Origin: Phaeovibrio sulfidiphilus
GTDB taxonomy: Bacteria > Pseudomonadota > Alphaproteobacteria > Rhodospirillales > Rhodospirillaceae
Length of the DNA stretch: 64,000 nt
Assembly: GCF_014861485.1 (NCBI RefSeq)
Contig: NZ_JACZHT010000003.1
Span: 124,001 to 188,000, forward strand
Reading direction: 5' to 3'
Positions within the stretch are counted from its first letter, which is position 1, and each line of letters begins with the position of its first letter. Positions 47,784-56,587 of this stretch are shown here, one piece after another. The translations under genes were made by a program, and so were the position numbers. The notes under the pieces are model-generated. The model was not told where the DNA came from. It did not search any database and saw only the letters and a program-made list of their open reading frames with translations.

Positions 47784-49625
47784 ATGCACCGTTACCGTAC
47801 CCACACCTGCGCCGAGGCCAATCCCGCTCTGGCGGGTCAGACCGTGCGCCTGTCCGGCTGGGTCCACAGGAAGCGTGACCACGGAAGCCTCCTGTTCATC
47901 GACCTGCGCGACCACTACGGCCTGACCCAGATCGTGTGCGACCAGTCGGACCCGGTGTTCCCGACGCTGGAGCGGGTGCGCGTTGAAAGCGTGGTGTGCG
48001 TCACGGGCCAGGTGGTCAACCGCACCGCCGAGACCGTAAACCCGGACATCCCCACCGGCCAGGTCGAGATCCGCGCCCGGGAGGCCGAGGTGCTCTCGGC
48101 GGCCGAGGTGCTGCCCATTCAGGTCGCCGGAGACCAGGAATTCCCAGAGGATCTGCGCCTGACCTACCGCTTCCTGGACCTGCGCCGCGAGAAGCTGCAC
48201 GCCAACATGGTCCTGCGCTCGCGGGTGATCTCGTCCCTGCGCCGGCGCATGACGGACCAGGGCTTCCTCGAGTACCAGACCCCGATCCTGACCGCCTCCT
48301 CCCCCGAGGGCGCGCGCGACTTCCTCGTGCCGTCGCGCCTGCACCCGGGCCAGTTCTACGCCCTGCCCCAGGCGCCGCAGCAGTTCAAGCAGCTTCTGAT
48401 GGTCTCGGGCTTTGACCGGTACTTCCAGATTGCCCCGTGCTTCCGCGACGAGGACTCCCGCGCCGACCGCTCGCCGGGCGAGTTCTACCAGCTCGACTTC
48501 GAGATGAGCTTCGTCACCCAGGAGGACGTCTTCGCGGCCATCGAGCCCGTGCTCCAGGGGATCTTCGAGGAGTTCGCCGACGGCCGCGCCGTCACTCCGG
48601 CGCCGTTCCCGCGCATCCCCTTCGACGAGGCCATGCTGAAGTACGGCTCGGACAAGCCGGACCTGCGCAACCCGCTTCTGATCGCGGACGTGAGCACCCA
48701 CTTCGAGAACGGCGGCTTCGGCCTGTTCGCCCGGGGCATCGCGGGCGGCTCGGTGGTGCGCGCCATCCCGGCGCCGGGCGCCGCCGGACAGCCCAGGGGC
48801 TGGTACGACAAGCTCAACGACTGGGCCCGCGAGAACGGGGCCGGCGGTCTGGGCTACATCATCTTCGCCGAGGACGGCCCCAAGGGCCCCATCGCCAAGA
48901 ACCTGGAAGAGGACCGCGTCGAGGCCCTGCGGGTCCAGATGGGCCTGAAGGCCGGCGACTCGGTGTTCTTTGCCTGTGACAAGCCCCTGAAGGCGGCCAA
49001 GTTCGCCGGTCTCGTGCGCGAGCGCATCTGTGACGACCTGGGCCTGCGGGAAAAGGACGTGTTCCGCTTCTGCTGGACCGTGGACTTCCCCATGTACGAG
49101 CGCAACGAGGACACGGGCCAGATCGAGTTCTCCCACAACCCGTTCTCCATGCCCCAGGGCGAGATGGAGGCGCTGGAGACCATGGACCCGCTGGACATCA
49201 AGGCCTACCAGTACGACATCGTGTGCAACGGCGTGGAGCTGTCCTCCGGCGCCATCCGGAACCACCGCCCGGACATCATGCTCAAGGCCTTCGAGATCGC
49301 CGGCTACCCGGCCGAGGAGGTCGAGGCCCGCTTCGGCGGCATGCTGCGCGCGTTCCGCTTCGGTGCGCCTCCGCACGGTGGCTCGGCCCCGGGCATCGAC
49401 CGCATCGTCATGCTGCTGGCGGGCGAGCCCAACATCCGCGAGGTCATCTTGTTCCCCATGAACGGCCAGGCCCAGGACCTTCTGATGCAGGCCCCCAGCC
49501 CGGTCACCGAAAAGCAGCTCCGGGAACTTCACATCCGGGTCCAGCTTCCGCCCCGGGCCGCCGAGGGGGGCTCGCGCAAGGGCTCCGGCGACGGCGCGGC
49601 CGCAGCCGCTCCCGACAAGGCATAG
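47784..49625 (+). CDS. aspS: Aspartyl-tRNA synthetase (bacterial type)
   Basis: Class II synthetase, 613 aa. N-terminal OB fold ([24 protein letters not shown]), motif 2 [24 protein letters not shown], a bacterial insert (GAD) domain (about 290-410), and motif 3 [15 protein letters not shown]. The bacterial-type length is that of enzymes which, when Asn-tRNA synthetase is absent, also charge tRNA-Asn for GatCAB. The tail after 590 is Gly/Ala-rich. Confidence 0.96.
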   Translation: MHRYRTHTCAEANPALAGQTVRLSGWVHRKRDHGSLLFIDLRDHYGLTQIVCDQSDPVFPTLERVRVESVVCVTGQVVNRTAETVNPDIPTGQVEIRAREAEVLSAAEVLPIQVAGDQEFPEDLRLTYRFLDLRREKLHANMVLRSRVISSLRRRMTDQGFLEYQTPILTASSPEGARDFLVPSRLHPGQFYALPQAPQQFKQLLMVSGFDRYFQIAPCFRDEDSRADRSPGEFYQLDFEMSFVTQEDVFAAIEPVLQGIFEEFADGRAVTPAPFPRIPFDEAMLKYGSDKPDLRNPLLIADVSTHFENGGFGLFARGIAGGSVVRAIPAPGAAGQPRGWYDKLNDWARENGAGGLGYIIFAEDGPKGPIAKNLEEDRVEALRVQMGLKAGDSVFFACDKPLKAAKFAGLVRERICDDLGLREKDVFRFCWTVDFPMYERNEDTGQIEFSHNPFSMPQGEMEALETMDPLDIKAYQYDIVCNGVELSSGAIRNHRPDIMLKAFEIAGYPAEEVEARFGGMLRAFRFGAPPHGGSAPGIDRIVMLLAGEPNIREVILFPMNGQAQDLLMQAPSPVTEKQLRELHIRVQLPPRAAEGGSRKGSGDGAAAAAPDKA

Positions 49626-49635
49626 GACAAAGACT

Positions 49636-50322
49636 ATGGCGCTTGAACTCGTCGTCTGGGACGTGGACGGAACCCTTGTGGATTCCCGTCAGTTCATTCT
49701 CGACACCATGACGGAGTCGTTCCGCCGCTGCGAGCTGGAGGTTCCCTCCATCGACCGCATCAGCGCGATCATCGGCCTGTCCCTGACCGAGGGTATCGAA
49801 CACCTCCTCCCCGAGCCCCAGAAGGCCCGGGCCCGGGAGGTGACCGATGTCTACCGGGATATCTACTTCACCACCCGGGCGCGCCCGGACTTCCAGGAAG
49901 ACCTCTTTGCCGGCATGGCCAAGATCCTGGACGACCTGGAGAAGCGGGAAATCCCCATGGCCATCGCCACCGGCAAATCCCGCCGGGGGGTGGAGGCGTT
50001 CCTCAAGCGCTTCGACCTTGAGGGGCGGTTCGTCTCGGTCTGCACGCCGGACGACGGCCCCGGCAAGCCCAACCCCTGGATGATCCGCGAGGCCCTGGAC
50101 GTGGTCGGCGCCGATCCCGCCCGCAGCGTCATGATCGGCGATGCGGTCTACGACATGCAGATGGCCGTCAGCGCCGGGGTGGTCGGCATCGGGGTCAGCT
50201 GGGGCAACCAGCCCCCCGAGGCCCTGAAGAGCGCCGGCGCCTATGTCGTGGCGGGCAATGCGGCGGGCCTGGAGTCCCTTCTGGACATGTGCCCCTGGGA
50301 AGGACGGTACGTGGCGAAATGA
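49636..50322 (+). CDS. HAD-family phosphatase (phosphoglycolate phosphatase-like)
   Basis: 228-aa hydrolase of HAD subfamily IA. Motif I VVWDVDGTLVDS (nucleophilic Asp9), motif II IATGKS, motif III KPNPWMI and motif IV MIGDAVYDMQMA are intact. The alpha-helical cap suggests a small phosphorylated substrate. It starts 10 bases after aspS and overlaps the ATP12 gene by ATGA; a HAD-ATP12 order is common in alphaproteobacteria. Confidence 0.88.
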   Translation: MALELVVWDVDGTLVDSRQFILDTMTESFRRCELEVPSIDRISAIIGLSLTEGIEHLLPEPQKARAREVTDVYRDIYFTTRARPDFQEDLFAGMAKILDDLEKREIPMAIATGKSRRGVEAFLKRFDLEGRFVSVCTPDDGPGKPNPWMIREALDVVGADPARSVMIGDAVYDMQMAVSAGVVGIGVSWGNQPPEALKSAGAYVVAGNAAGLESLLDMCPWEGRYVAK

Positions 50323-51125
50323 GAAAGGAACTCAGCACCCCCATCCCCGTTCCCACGTCCTCGAAGGTGGACAAGCCGCTCTCGAGCCTGACCCGCAAGC
50401 GCTTCTACAAGACCGTGGGCACGAACCCGAACCCCGCCGGAGGCCATGACATCCTCCTGGACGGGCGGACCGTGCGCACACCGGGTCGCGAGCGCCTGAG
50501 CGCCCCCGGCCCCGCCCTTGCGGCGGCCGTGGCCCGGGAGTGGGACGCCCAGGGCGAGCACATCGCCCCCGAGACCATGCCCCTGACCACCCTTCTGAAC
50601 ACCGCCATCGACCGGATTGCCCCGGCCCGGGACGCGGTGATCTCGGCCCTTCTCGAGTACGGCAACTCGGACCTGGTCTGCTACCGGGCGGAGGCGCCGG
50701 AGGATCTGGTCTTGCGCCAGCACCGGGCCTGGCAGCCCCTTCTGGACGACCTGGCCGGGCAGGAGGGCGTGGCCCTGAAAACCACCACCGGCATCCTGCC
50801 CGTGGACCAGCCCGCCGAGGCCCTTGCCGGGCTGCGCACGGTTCTGGAGCGCCTCAGCCTTCTGGACCTGACCGCGGTCCAGGCCCTGACCGCAACCCTG
50901 GGCTCGCTTGTGATTGCCCTGGCCCTCCACCGGGGCCGGCTGGATCCGGCCGAAGCCTTCCTGGCCAGCCAGATCGACGAGCTGTACCAGGAGGAAAAAT
51001 GGGGCGCGGACCACGAGGCCCTGGAGCGCCGCAAGGCCCTGGAGGCCGATGTGGCCGCAGCCGCGGACTTCCTGCGTCTGGCGGCGGCAGATCAGGCCGG
51101 CCCGGAACGCCGGACCGGGTCATGA
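50319..51125 (+). CDS. ATP12-family F1-ATPase assembly chaperone
   Basis: 268-aa homologue of mitochondrial ATP12, which binds free F1 alpha subunit during ATP synthase assembly. Conserved LTRKRFYKTVGTNP, LLDGRTVRTPGRERL, AREWDAQGEHIAPETMPLTTLLNTAIDRI, and YGNSDLVCYRAEAPEDLVLRQ. ATG 50319 overlaps the HAD gene stop (ATGA). The C-terminal 40 or so residues are Ala-rich. It overlaps the next gene by 4 bases. Confidence 0.9.
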   Translation: MRKELSTPIPVPTSSKVDKPLSSLTRKRFYKTVGTNPNPAGGHDILLDGRTVRTPGRERLSAPGPALAAAVAREWDAQGEHIAPETMPLTTLLNTAIDRIAPARDAVISALLEYGNSDLVCYRAEAPEDLVLRQHRAWQPLLDDLAGQEGVALKTTTGILPVDQPAEALAGLRTVLERLSLLDLTAVQALTATLGSLVIALALHRGRLDPAEAFLASQIDELYQEEKWGADHEALERRKALEADVAAAADFLRLAAADQAGPERRTGS

Positions 51126-51514
51126 CACCGGAGGCCCTGATCGCCGAGGCCCGCGCCCTGGCCGGAGCCTTTCCTCTCAGCGGCTTCAAGCACAACGTGG
51201 CCGCCAATGTGGGCTGCGCCCTTGTCACCGACAGCGGCGCGCTTCACACCGGGGTGGACCTGGTTCTGGCCTGCGGCATCGGCTTCTGCGCGGAGCACTC
51301 GGCCATCGCCTCCATGCTGAAGACCCGGGAAACCCGGGTGGACCTGATTGTTGCGGTCTCGGACCGCGGAACGGTGCTGCCGCCCTGCGGACGCTGCCGC
51401 GAGTTGCTCGCCCAGGTGGACGTGCAGAACGTCGCCAACACCCGGATCCTTGTGTCCGAAACCGAGATCAAGACCCTGTGCGACCTGCTGCCGGACCACT
51501 GGGTGGACCGCTGA
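51122..51514 (+). CDS. Cytidine deaminase family protein
   Basis: 130-aa zinc deaminase of the Cdd/blasticidin-S deaminase fold. Zinc ligands C56 (with catalytic E58) in FCAEHSAIASML, and C89, C92 in PPCGRCRELL. The region is short and could be a true cytidine deaminase or a blasticidin-S-deaminase-like enzyme; I cannot decide. Its start overlaps the ATP12 stop (ATGA), so HAD, ATP12 and this gene form one unit. Confidence 0.8.
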   Translation: MTPEALIAEARALAGAFPLSGFKHNVAANVGCALVTDSGALHTGVDLVLACGIGFCAEHSAIASMLKTRETRVDLIVAVSDRGTVLPPCGRCRELLAQVDVQNVANTRILVSETEIKTLCDLLPDHWVDR

Positions 51515-51892
51515 GCGCCTTCCCGCTCCGTCCACGTGGCCCGGCCCCGGGCGGGTGGCCCTGCGCCTGTCCGTCGCTCGAGACACGCCGCCTGCGCCCG
51601 CGTGCCCGTCCCCGCCTGCCCGTCCCCACCTGCCCGCGTCCTTCGTCCGCCAGCCTGCACGGCCCCGCCTATGCCTTCGTGAGTCCGCCCATCTCTGTGT
51701 CTGCCCACTCCTGCATCCGGCCCCCTTGAGTTTGCCTGCCCCAATCCGCCTGACCGCCCGCCCATCTCTGCATCTGGCCGCCTGTCTGTCCCCAAGCCCG
51801 ATGCGGGCCCGCCCATCCCCGACCGGCCTTGCCCGCTCCGTCCCCGACCGGGCCTGTGTCCTGAACGCTCCTGCTGGAAAGAGAGTTTCACC
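51515..51892. other. 378-bp C-rich spacer
   Basis: No gene supported. Very C-rich on the plus strand, with repeats such as TGCCCGTCCCCGCC at 51600-51640; the bciB ribosome-binding region (GAAAGAGAG) is at its right end. Confidence 0.5.
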
Positions 51893-53266
51893 ATGACTGT
51901 CCCCGGCGCCACCCCTGCGACCGCCTCCACCGCGACCTCTCCGACCGCGCCCTGCGCGTCCCCCGCCGCTGCCGCTACCGCCGCACCCCAGCGCACCTTG
52001 TGCACCGACTGCGGCGTGTCCCGCCTGCCGGACAGCCGGGCCTGCGGCGTAGCCTGCCAGTTCATCCGGCCCGACTACGAGGCCCTGGAGCGCTCGGTGC
52101 ACGGACGCACCCGGAACCCGGACGCAAACCCGGACGAGCTGTTCTTCGGCGTTTTCCAGGCCATGCACCGGGCTGCGCTGACATCGCCGCGGCCGGGCGC
52201 CCAGTGGACGGGCATCACCACCCGCATTGCCGAGCGCCTTCTGGAGACCGGAACCGTCGAGGCGGTGGTTGCCATCGCCCCGGATGCGGACGACATCTGG
52301 AAGCCAAGAGCCGCCCTGGTCACCGCCGCCGCCGACATGGCCGCCTGCCGGGGCATGCGCATGGGCTATGCGCCCCTCGTGGAGCAGCTTGCCGAGGCCA
52401 AAGCCCGCGGCCTGAAGCGGGTGGCCTTCATCGGCGTGCCCTGCCAGGTCCATCCGGTGCGCGCCCTCGAGGACCATTTCGGGTTCGAGAAGCTGTACGT
52501 GATCGGCATTCCGTGCTCGGACAACACCACCACGGAGAACTTCCACACCTTCCTTGGCCTTCTGACCGACCGGCCCGAAACCGTCACCTACCTGGAGTTC
52601 TACCCGGACTACCACGTGGAAATGCGCTTCCAGGGCGGAAAGAAGAAACGCATCCCCTTCCTGATGCTGCCCCTGTCCACCCTGCCGACGGACTTCTTCC
52701 CCCTCACCTGCCGGGCCTGCGTGGACTACCCCAACACCCTTGCGGACATCACCGTGGGCTACATGGGCGGAGAGGGCGAGCAGTGGCTCGTGGTGCGCAA
52801 CGCGAGGGGCCAGGAGCTTCTGGACCTGCTGGGGGATGAGGTCCGCCTGAGCCGCCCCGGCGACAAGGGCAAGCGGGCAACGGCCGTGAAGGGCTTCCTG
52901 GACAACGTGGAGCGCGCGGCCGGCGGGCTTCCCCTGCGGCGCATGCCCTCGTTCCTGCGCCCCATCGTGGCCTGGCTGATGCCGAAGACCGGCCCCCGCG
53001 GCCTGGAGTTCGCCCGCACCCGGGTGGAGATGAAAGCCCTGGAGGCCATCGTCAACCTGCGCCGCTTCCAGCCCGCCCGGGTCAAGTCCATGGTGCCGGC
53101 CCACGTCTGGAAACAGGCCGAGCCCTACGGCCTCGTGCCCCGACCCGGGGAGCGTCCCGGCGAGCGTCCCGCCGGGCGTGCCGGAGAACGGCACGCGGGA
53201 GAGCCGCACCCCGCTGAGCGCGCCGCCGGGCGCACGGCCGGGCAGGACCAGCCCCCCCTGTCCTGA
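51893..53266 (+). CDS. bciB: 8-vinyl reductase BciB (F420 hydrogenase beta-subunit family)
   Basis: 457-aa iron-sulfur flavoprotein that reduces the C8 vinyl group of divinyl (proto)chlorophyllide with ferredoxin. Cysteines for 4Fe-4S clusters: C37, C40, C51 and C55 in LCTDCGVSR...ACGVACQFIRP, and FFPLTCRACVDYPN. Family-typical PGAQWTGITTRIAERLLETG, GVPCQVHPVRALE, GIPCSDNTTTENFHTFL and ITVGYMGGEGEQWLVVRN are present. The first 33 residues (Ala/Thr/Pro-rich) and last 45 (GER/AGR repeats) are additions. Acts after BchE in bacteriochlorophyll synthesis. The adjacent aat gene starts 8 bases after it. Confidence 0.9.
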   Translation: MTVPGATPATASTATSPTAPCASPAAAATAAPQRTLCTDCGVSRLPDSRACGVACQFIRPDYEALERSVHGRTRNPDANPDELFFGVFQAMHRAALTSPRPGAQWTGITTRIAERLLETGTVEAVVAIAPDADDIWKPRAALVTAAADMAACRGMRMGYAPLVEQLAEAKARGLKRVAFIGVPCQVHPVRALEDHFGFEKLYVIGIPCSDNTTTENFHTFLGLLTDRPETVTYLEFYPDYHVEMRFQGGKKKRIPFLMLPLSTLPTDFFPLTCRACVDYPNTLADITVGYMGGEGEQWLVVRNARGQELLDLLGDEVRLSRPGDKGKRATAVKGFLDNVERAAGGLPLRRMPSFLRPIVAWLMPKTGPRGLEFARTRVEMKALEAIVNLRRFQPARVKSMVPAHVWKQAEPYGLVPRPGERPGERPAGRAGERHAGEPHPAERAAGRTAGQDQPPLS

Positions 53267-53274
53267 GGCCCCCC

Positions 53275-54030
53275 ATGATGACCCGCCAGCCCCTAGAACT
53301 GACCCCGGAACTGATCCTCTACGCCTACAGCAGGGGCGTCTTCCCCATGGCGCGCTCGAAAACCGACGCCGAGGTGGTCTGGGTGGATCCGATCGAGCGG
53401 GGCATCATCCCCCTGAACCGCTTCTCCCCCTCCCGGTCCCTGCGCCGGACCCTTCGGAAGGACGTGTTCCGGGTTACCGTTGACAGCGCCTTCGAGGCGG
53501 TGATCGACGCCTGCGCCGAGCTGACGCCGGACAACCCCACCCGCAACGAGACCTGGATCAACCCGGGAATCCGCGATGTGTTTGTGGAGCTTCACCGGCT
53601 GGGGTTCGCCCACTCGGTGGAGTGCTTCCAGGGCGACCGGCTGGTGGGCGGCCTCTACGGCCTGGCCATGGGCGGCGCCTTCTTCGGGGAAAGCATGTTC
53701 TCGCGCGTCACCGATGCCTCGAAGGTGGCCCTGTGCCACCTGATTGCGCGCATGATCAAGGGCGGCTTCATCCTTCTGGACACCCAGTTCACCACGGAAC
53801 ACCTGATCTCCATGGGCGCGCGGGAGATCCCCCGGGCCTCCTACCACAGGCTCCTGGACGAGGCCCTGAGACTGACGGAGCCGGTCCTGCCCTACTTCCT
53901 GACCACCGGGGAACTGCTCACGCTCCTGTCCGGGCCGGGAACGGCGGCACCCGGGGCCGGGCGGAATGCACCCGGGGCCGGGCGGAATGCACCCGGGGCC
54001 ACGCGGGACGCACCCGGGAAGCCGCGCTGA
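53275..54030 (+). CDS. aat: Leucyl/phenylalanyl-tRNA protein transferase
   Basis: N-end rule enzyme that adds Leu/Phe to basic N-termini; 251 aa. Family features: ELILYAYSRGVFPMA, VWVDPIERGIIPLNRF, the N-terminal ETWINPGIRDVFVELHRLGFAHSVEC and FGESMFSRVTDASKVALCHL, and LLDTQFTTEHLISMGAREIPR. The last 25 residues (GAGRNAPG-type repeats) come from a 21-base tandem repeat and are not part of the family. Confidence 0.93.
   Translation: MMTRQPLELTPELILYAYSRGVFPMARSKTDAEVVWVDPIERGIIPLNRFSPSRSLRRTLRKDVFRVTVDSAFEAVIDACAELTPDNPTRNETWINPGIRDVFVELHRLGFAHSVECFQGDRLVGGLYGLAMGGAFFGESMFSRVTDASKVALCHLIARMIKGGFILLDTQFTTEHLISMGAREIPRASYHRLLDEALRLTEPVLPYFLTTGELLTLLSGPGTAAPGAGRNAPGAGRNAPGATRDAPGKPR
53947..54009. 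repeat. 21-bp in-frame tandem repeat at the 3' end of aat
   Basis: Two exact copies (53947-53967, 53968-53988) and a diverged third (53989-54009). Each codes for a seven-residue unit ending in APG..GRN. Confidence 0.88.
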
Positions 54031-54679
54031 GCCTGGCGGTGTGGCTGCTCCACCAGCCCCCTTCCCCGCGCCATCCCCCTTCCCCGCGTCACCCCCCTTC
54101 CCCACCGAACTCCTCCCGCCCGCCGCAACTCGCCCAAAGGTAGCGATCCGGACCCCCGTCATGACGGCCGGAGGCACAGGGTGGACCACGGTCCCGGGCG
54201 CCGTCCGCCCGTCCGTCCCGACCCCGGTCACAACCGCCCCAGTGCAATCATAACGGGCCAAAAACGATCAAAACCCGCACAGGAAACCGCCCCGGAACAC
54301 CCCTGGCGGGCAGTTCGGCGCGACTCGGCCAGGAGCGTCACACACGCTCCCTCTGCCCCGTGACCGGGCCGACAACCCCGGCGGAGGCCAGAGCCTGCCT
54401 TGGGTTCGGAGCGACGGGACGCGGGGTGCGAAGCCTCCGGATCCCCCCTGCCGACCCGGCCCCGGCCGGAAATGGCGGCAAGGCACAGTCCGGGGCCGTA
54501 AATCGGGTCAGCGCGCGGGCGCCTGGCGCCGCAGCCCCTCCGACACACCAAAAAAAATGTGCTTCCCGAGCCCCCGTTCCCCGCGCAAATACTTGACCAA
54601 TCCGTTAAATTTTTTAATAGTTGTAACCTGATGCGACTTGAGATTGTACACCCCAGCCTTACACCCAAGGACAATCGGC
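54031..54679. other. 649-bp spacer upstream of the flavoprotein/cytochrome operon
   Basis: No gene supported. The left part has CCCCCTTCCCCGCG repeats (54057-54105). The right part (54545-54660) is AT-rich and holds a promoter candidate. Confidence 0.5.
54593..54621 (+). promoter_or_regulatory. Possible promoter of the flavoprotein/cytochrome operon
   Basis: TTGACC (54593-54598), spacer 17, AATAGT (54616-54621; an alternative TTAATA is 2 bases earlier) in an AT-rich island about 60 bases before the start codon. Confidence 0.45.
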
Positions 54680-56587
54680 ATGGATATCACCCGTAGAGAT
54701 TTTCTGAACGGCGTTGCACTGGCCATCGTCGCCGGCGCAGCGCCTGTCACACTCCTGCGCGCCCGAGCGGAAACGGCGGCAGGCCCGGTTTACTACCCCC
54801 CGGCCCTCACAGGACTTCGGGGCAGCCACCCCGGATCCTTTGAAAGCGCCCACGCCCTTGCCCGGGCCGGCAAGGAATTCAACGCGGCCTCACTGCCCGT
54901 CGAGGAGACCTACGACCTTGTGATCGTGGGGGCGGGTATCAGTGGGCTCGCCGCCGCCTGGTTCTACCGCCAGCACGCGGGAGCGGACAAACGCGTCCTG
55001 CTTCTGGACAACCACGATGACTTCGGCGGACACGCCAAGCGCAACGAGTTCACCACCCCCGACGGCATGATCCTTGGCTACGGCGGAAGTGAGTCGCTCC
55101 AGTCCCCGAATACGGCCTGGAGCAAGGTTGCCCTTCGACTCCTGGACGACCTGGGTGTGTCGGTGGACCGGCTGGGTGACGCCTTCGACACCAATTTCTA
55201 CCACGGGCTGGGCCTGAGCCGCGGCGTCTTCTTCGACCGGGAGAACTTCGGGGAAAACCGCATCGTGACCGGCGACCCCAGCTCCATCGTTGACGACGAC
55301 CTGACCAAGGACAAGCTGAACGGCCGGACCTACGCCGAGTTCATCTCCGACTTCCCCATGCCCGAGGAGGACCGCAAGGCCCTGATCACCCTGCACACGG
55401 GCAACGTGGACTACCTCGAGGGCATGAGCATCGAGGAGAAGACCGAATATCTGGCCTCCCACTCCTACCTGCAGTTCCTGCGGGACAAGGCCGGCCTGTC
55501 GCCCCTCGCGGCCAAGTACTTCCAGCAGCGGAGCAACGACTTCCAGGCCGTGGGCATCGACGCCCTGTCCTGCGAGGACGCCCGCCTGTGCGCCCTGCCC
55601 GGCTTCCAGGGCCTGGGCATCCCCCTGAGCGCCGAGGACCAGGCCGAGCTGGAGGAGCCCTACATCCACCACTTCCCGGACGGCAACGCGAGCCTGGCCC
55701 GGCTTCTGGTGCGCAAGCTCATTCCGGAGGTCGCCCCGGGCTCGGGCATGGATGACGTGGTCCTGGCCAAGTTCGACTACAGCACCCTGGACCGGGAGAA
55801 CGCCCCCGTCCGCCTGCGCCTGAACGCCATCGGCCTGCACGTGGACAACACCGCGGACGGCAACGCCGAGGTGATCTACATCCACAAGAACACCACCATG
55901 CGGAAGGTGAAGGCCGCCAAGGTCATCATGGCGGGCTACAACATGATGATCCCGTCCATCGTCCCCTCCCTGCCCGAGAAGCAGCGCGAGGCCCTTCTGC
56001 GCAACGTGAAGGCCCCCCTTGTCTACACCAAGGTGGCCATCCGGAACTGGCAGGCCTTCATGAAGGTCGGCGCCCACTACTTCTACTGTCCGGCCGCGCC
56101 GTTCTGCGTGGTCAAGCTGGACTACCCGGTCAACATGGGCGGCTACAAGCACTCGGCCTCGCCCGACCACGCCATTGGCCTGCACATGATCCACGTGCCC
56201 ACCATGCCCGGAAGCGGCCTGTCGCCCCGGGAGCAGGCCCGGATGGGCCGGGGCATCCTGCTGGCCAAGCCGTTCTCGGAATACGAGGAGATGGTGCGCT
56301 CCCAGCTTCACGACATGTTCGGCCCCGCCGGGTTCGACCACGAGCGCGACATCCTGGCCATCACGGTCAACCGCTGGCCCCACGGCTACGCCTACGCCGA
56401 GAGCTCCCTGTGGGACGACAGCGCGCTCAGCGAGAGCACCATCGCCCTTGCGCGCCAACCCCACGGCAACATCCACATCGCCAACTCCGACGCGGCCTGG
56501 AGCCCCTACGCCCACTCCGCAATCGACGAGGGCTGGCGCGCCGTGGAGGAAATCATTACCGGTTCGACGGGAGGGTCAGACGAATGA
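54680..56587 (+). CDS. Tat-exported FAD-dependent amine/polyamine dehydrogenase-like protein
   Basis: 635-aa flavoprotein. The signal is twin-arginine: DITRRDFLNGVALAIVAGAAP. The FAD-binding motif DLVIVGAGISGLAAAWFYR lies at about 85-105, followed by LLLDNHDDFGGHAKRNEF and GYGGSESLQSP. The layout resembles periplasmic spermidine dehydrogenase (SpdH-type) flavoproteins. Substrate is inferred from family only. A good AAGGA ribosome-binding site precedes ATG 54680. Its stop overlaps the triheme cytochrome start (ATGA), so the cytochrome is the likely electron acceptor. Confidence 0.75.
   Translation: MDITRRDFLNGVALAIVAGAAPVTLLRARAETAAGPVYYPPALTGLRGSHPGSFESAHALARAGKEFNAASLPVEETYDLVIVGAGISGLAAAWFYRQHAGADKRVLLLDNHDDFGGHAKRNEFTTPDGMILGYGGSESLQSPNTAWSKVALRLLDDLGVSVDRLGDAFDTNFYHGLGLSRGVFFDRENFGENRIVTGDPSSIVDDDLTKDKLNGRTYAEFISDFPMPEEDRKALITLHTGNVDYLEGMSIEEKTEYLASHSYLQFLRDKAGLSPLAAKYFQQRSNDFQAVGIDALSCEDARLCALPGFQGLGIPLSAEDQAELEEPYIHHFPDGNASLARLLVRKLIPEVAPGSGMDDVVLAKFDYSTLDRENAPVRLRLNAIGLHVDNTADGNAEVIYIHKNTTMRKVKAAKVIMAGYNMMIPSIVPSLPEKQREALLRNVKAPLVYTKVAIRNWQAFMKVGAHYFYCPAAPFCVVKLDYPVNMGGYKHSASPDHAIGLHMIHVPTMPGSGLSPREQARMGRGILLAKPFSEYEEMVRSQLHDMFGPAGFDHERDILAITVNRWPHGYAYAESSLWDDSALSESTIALARQPHGNIHIANSDAAWSPYAHSAIDEGWRAVEEIITGSTGGSDE

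Noticed and set aside
54228-54674. 148-aa minus-strand frame in the spacer before the flavoprotein gene
   Set aside because: No family likeness, overlaps the AT-rich promoter region and has no ribosome-binding site.
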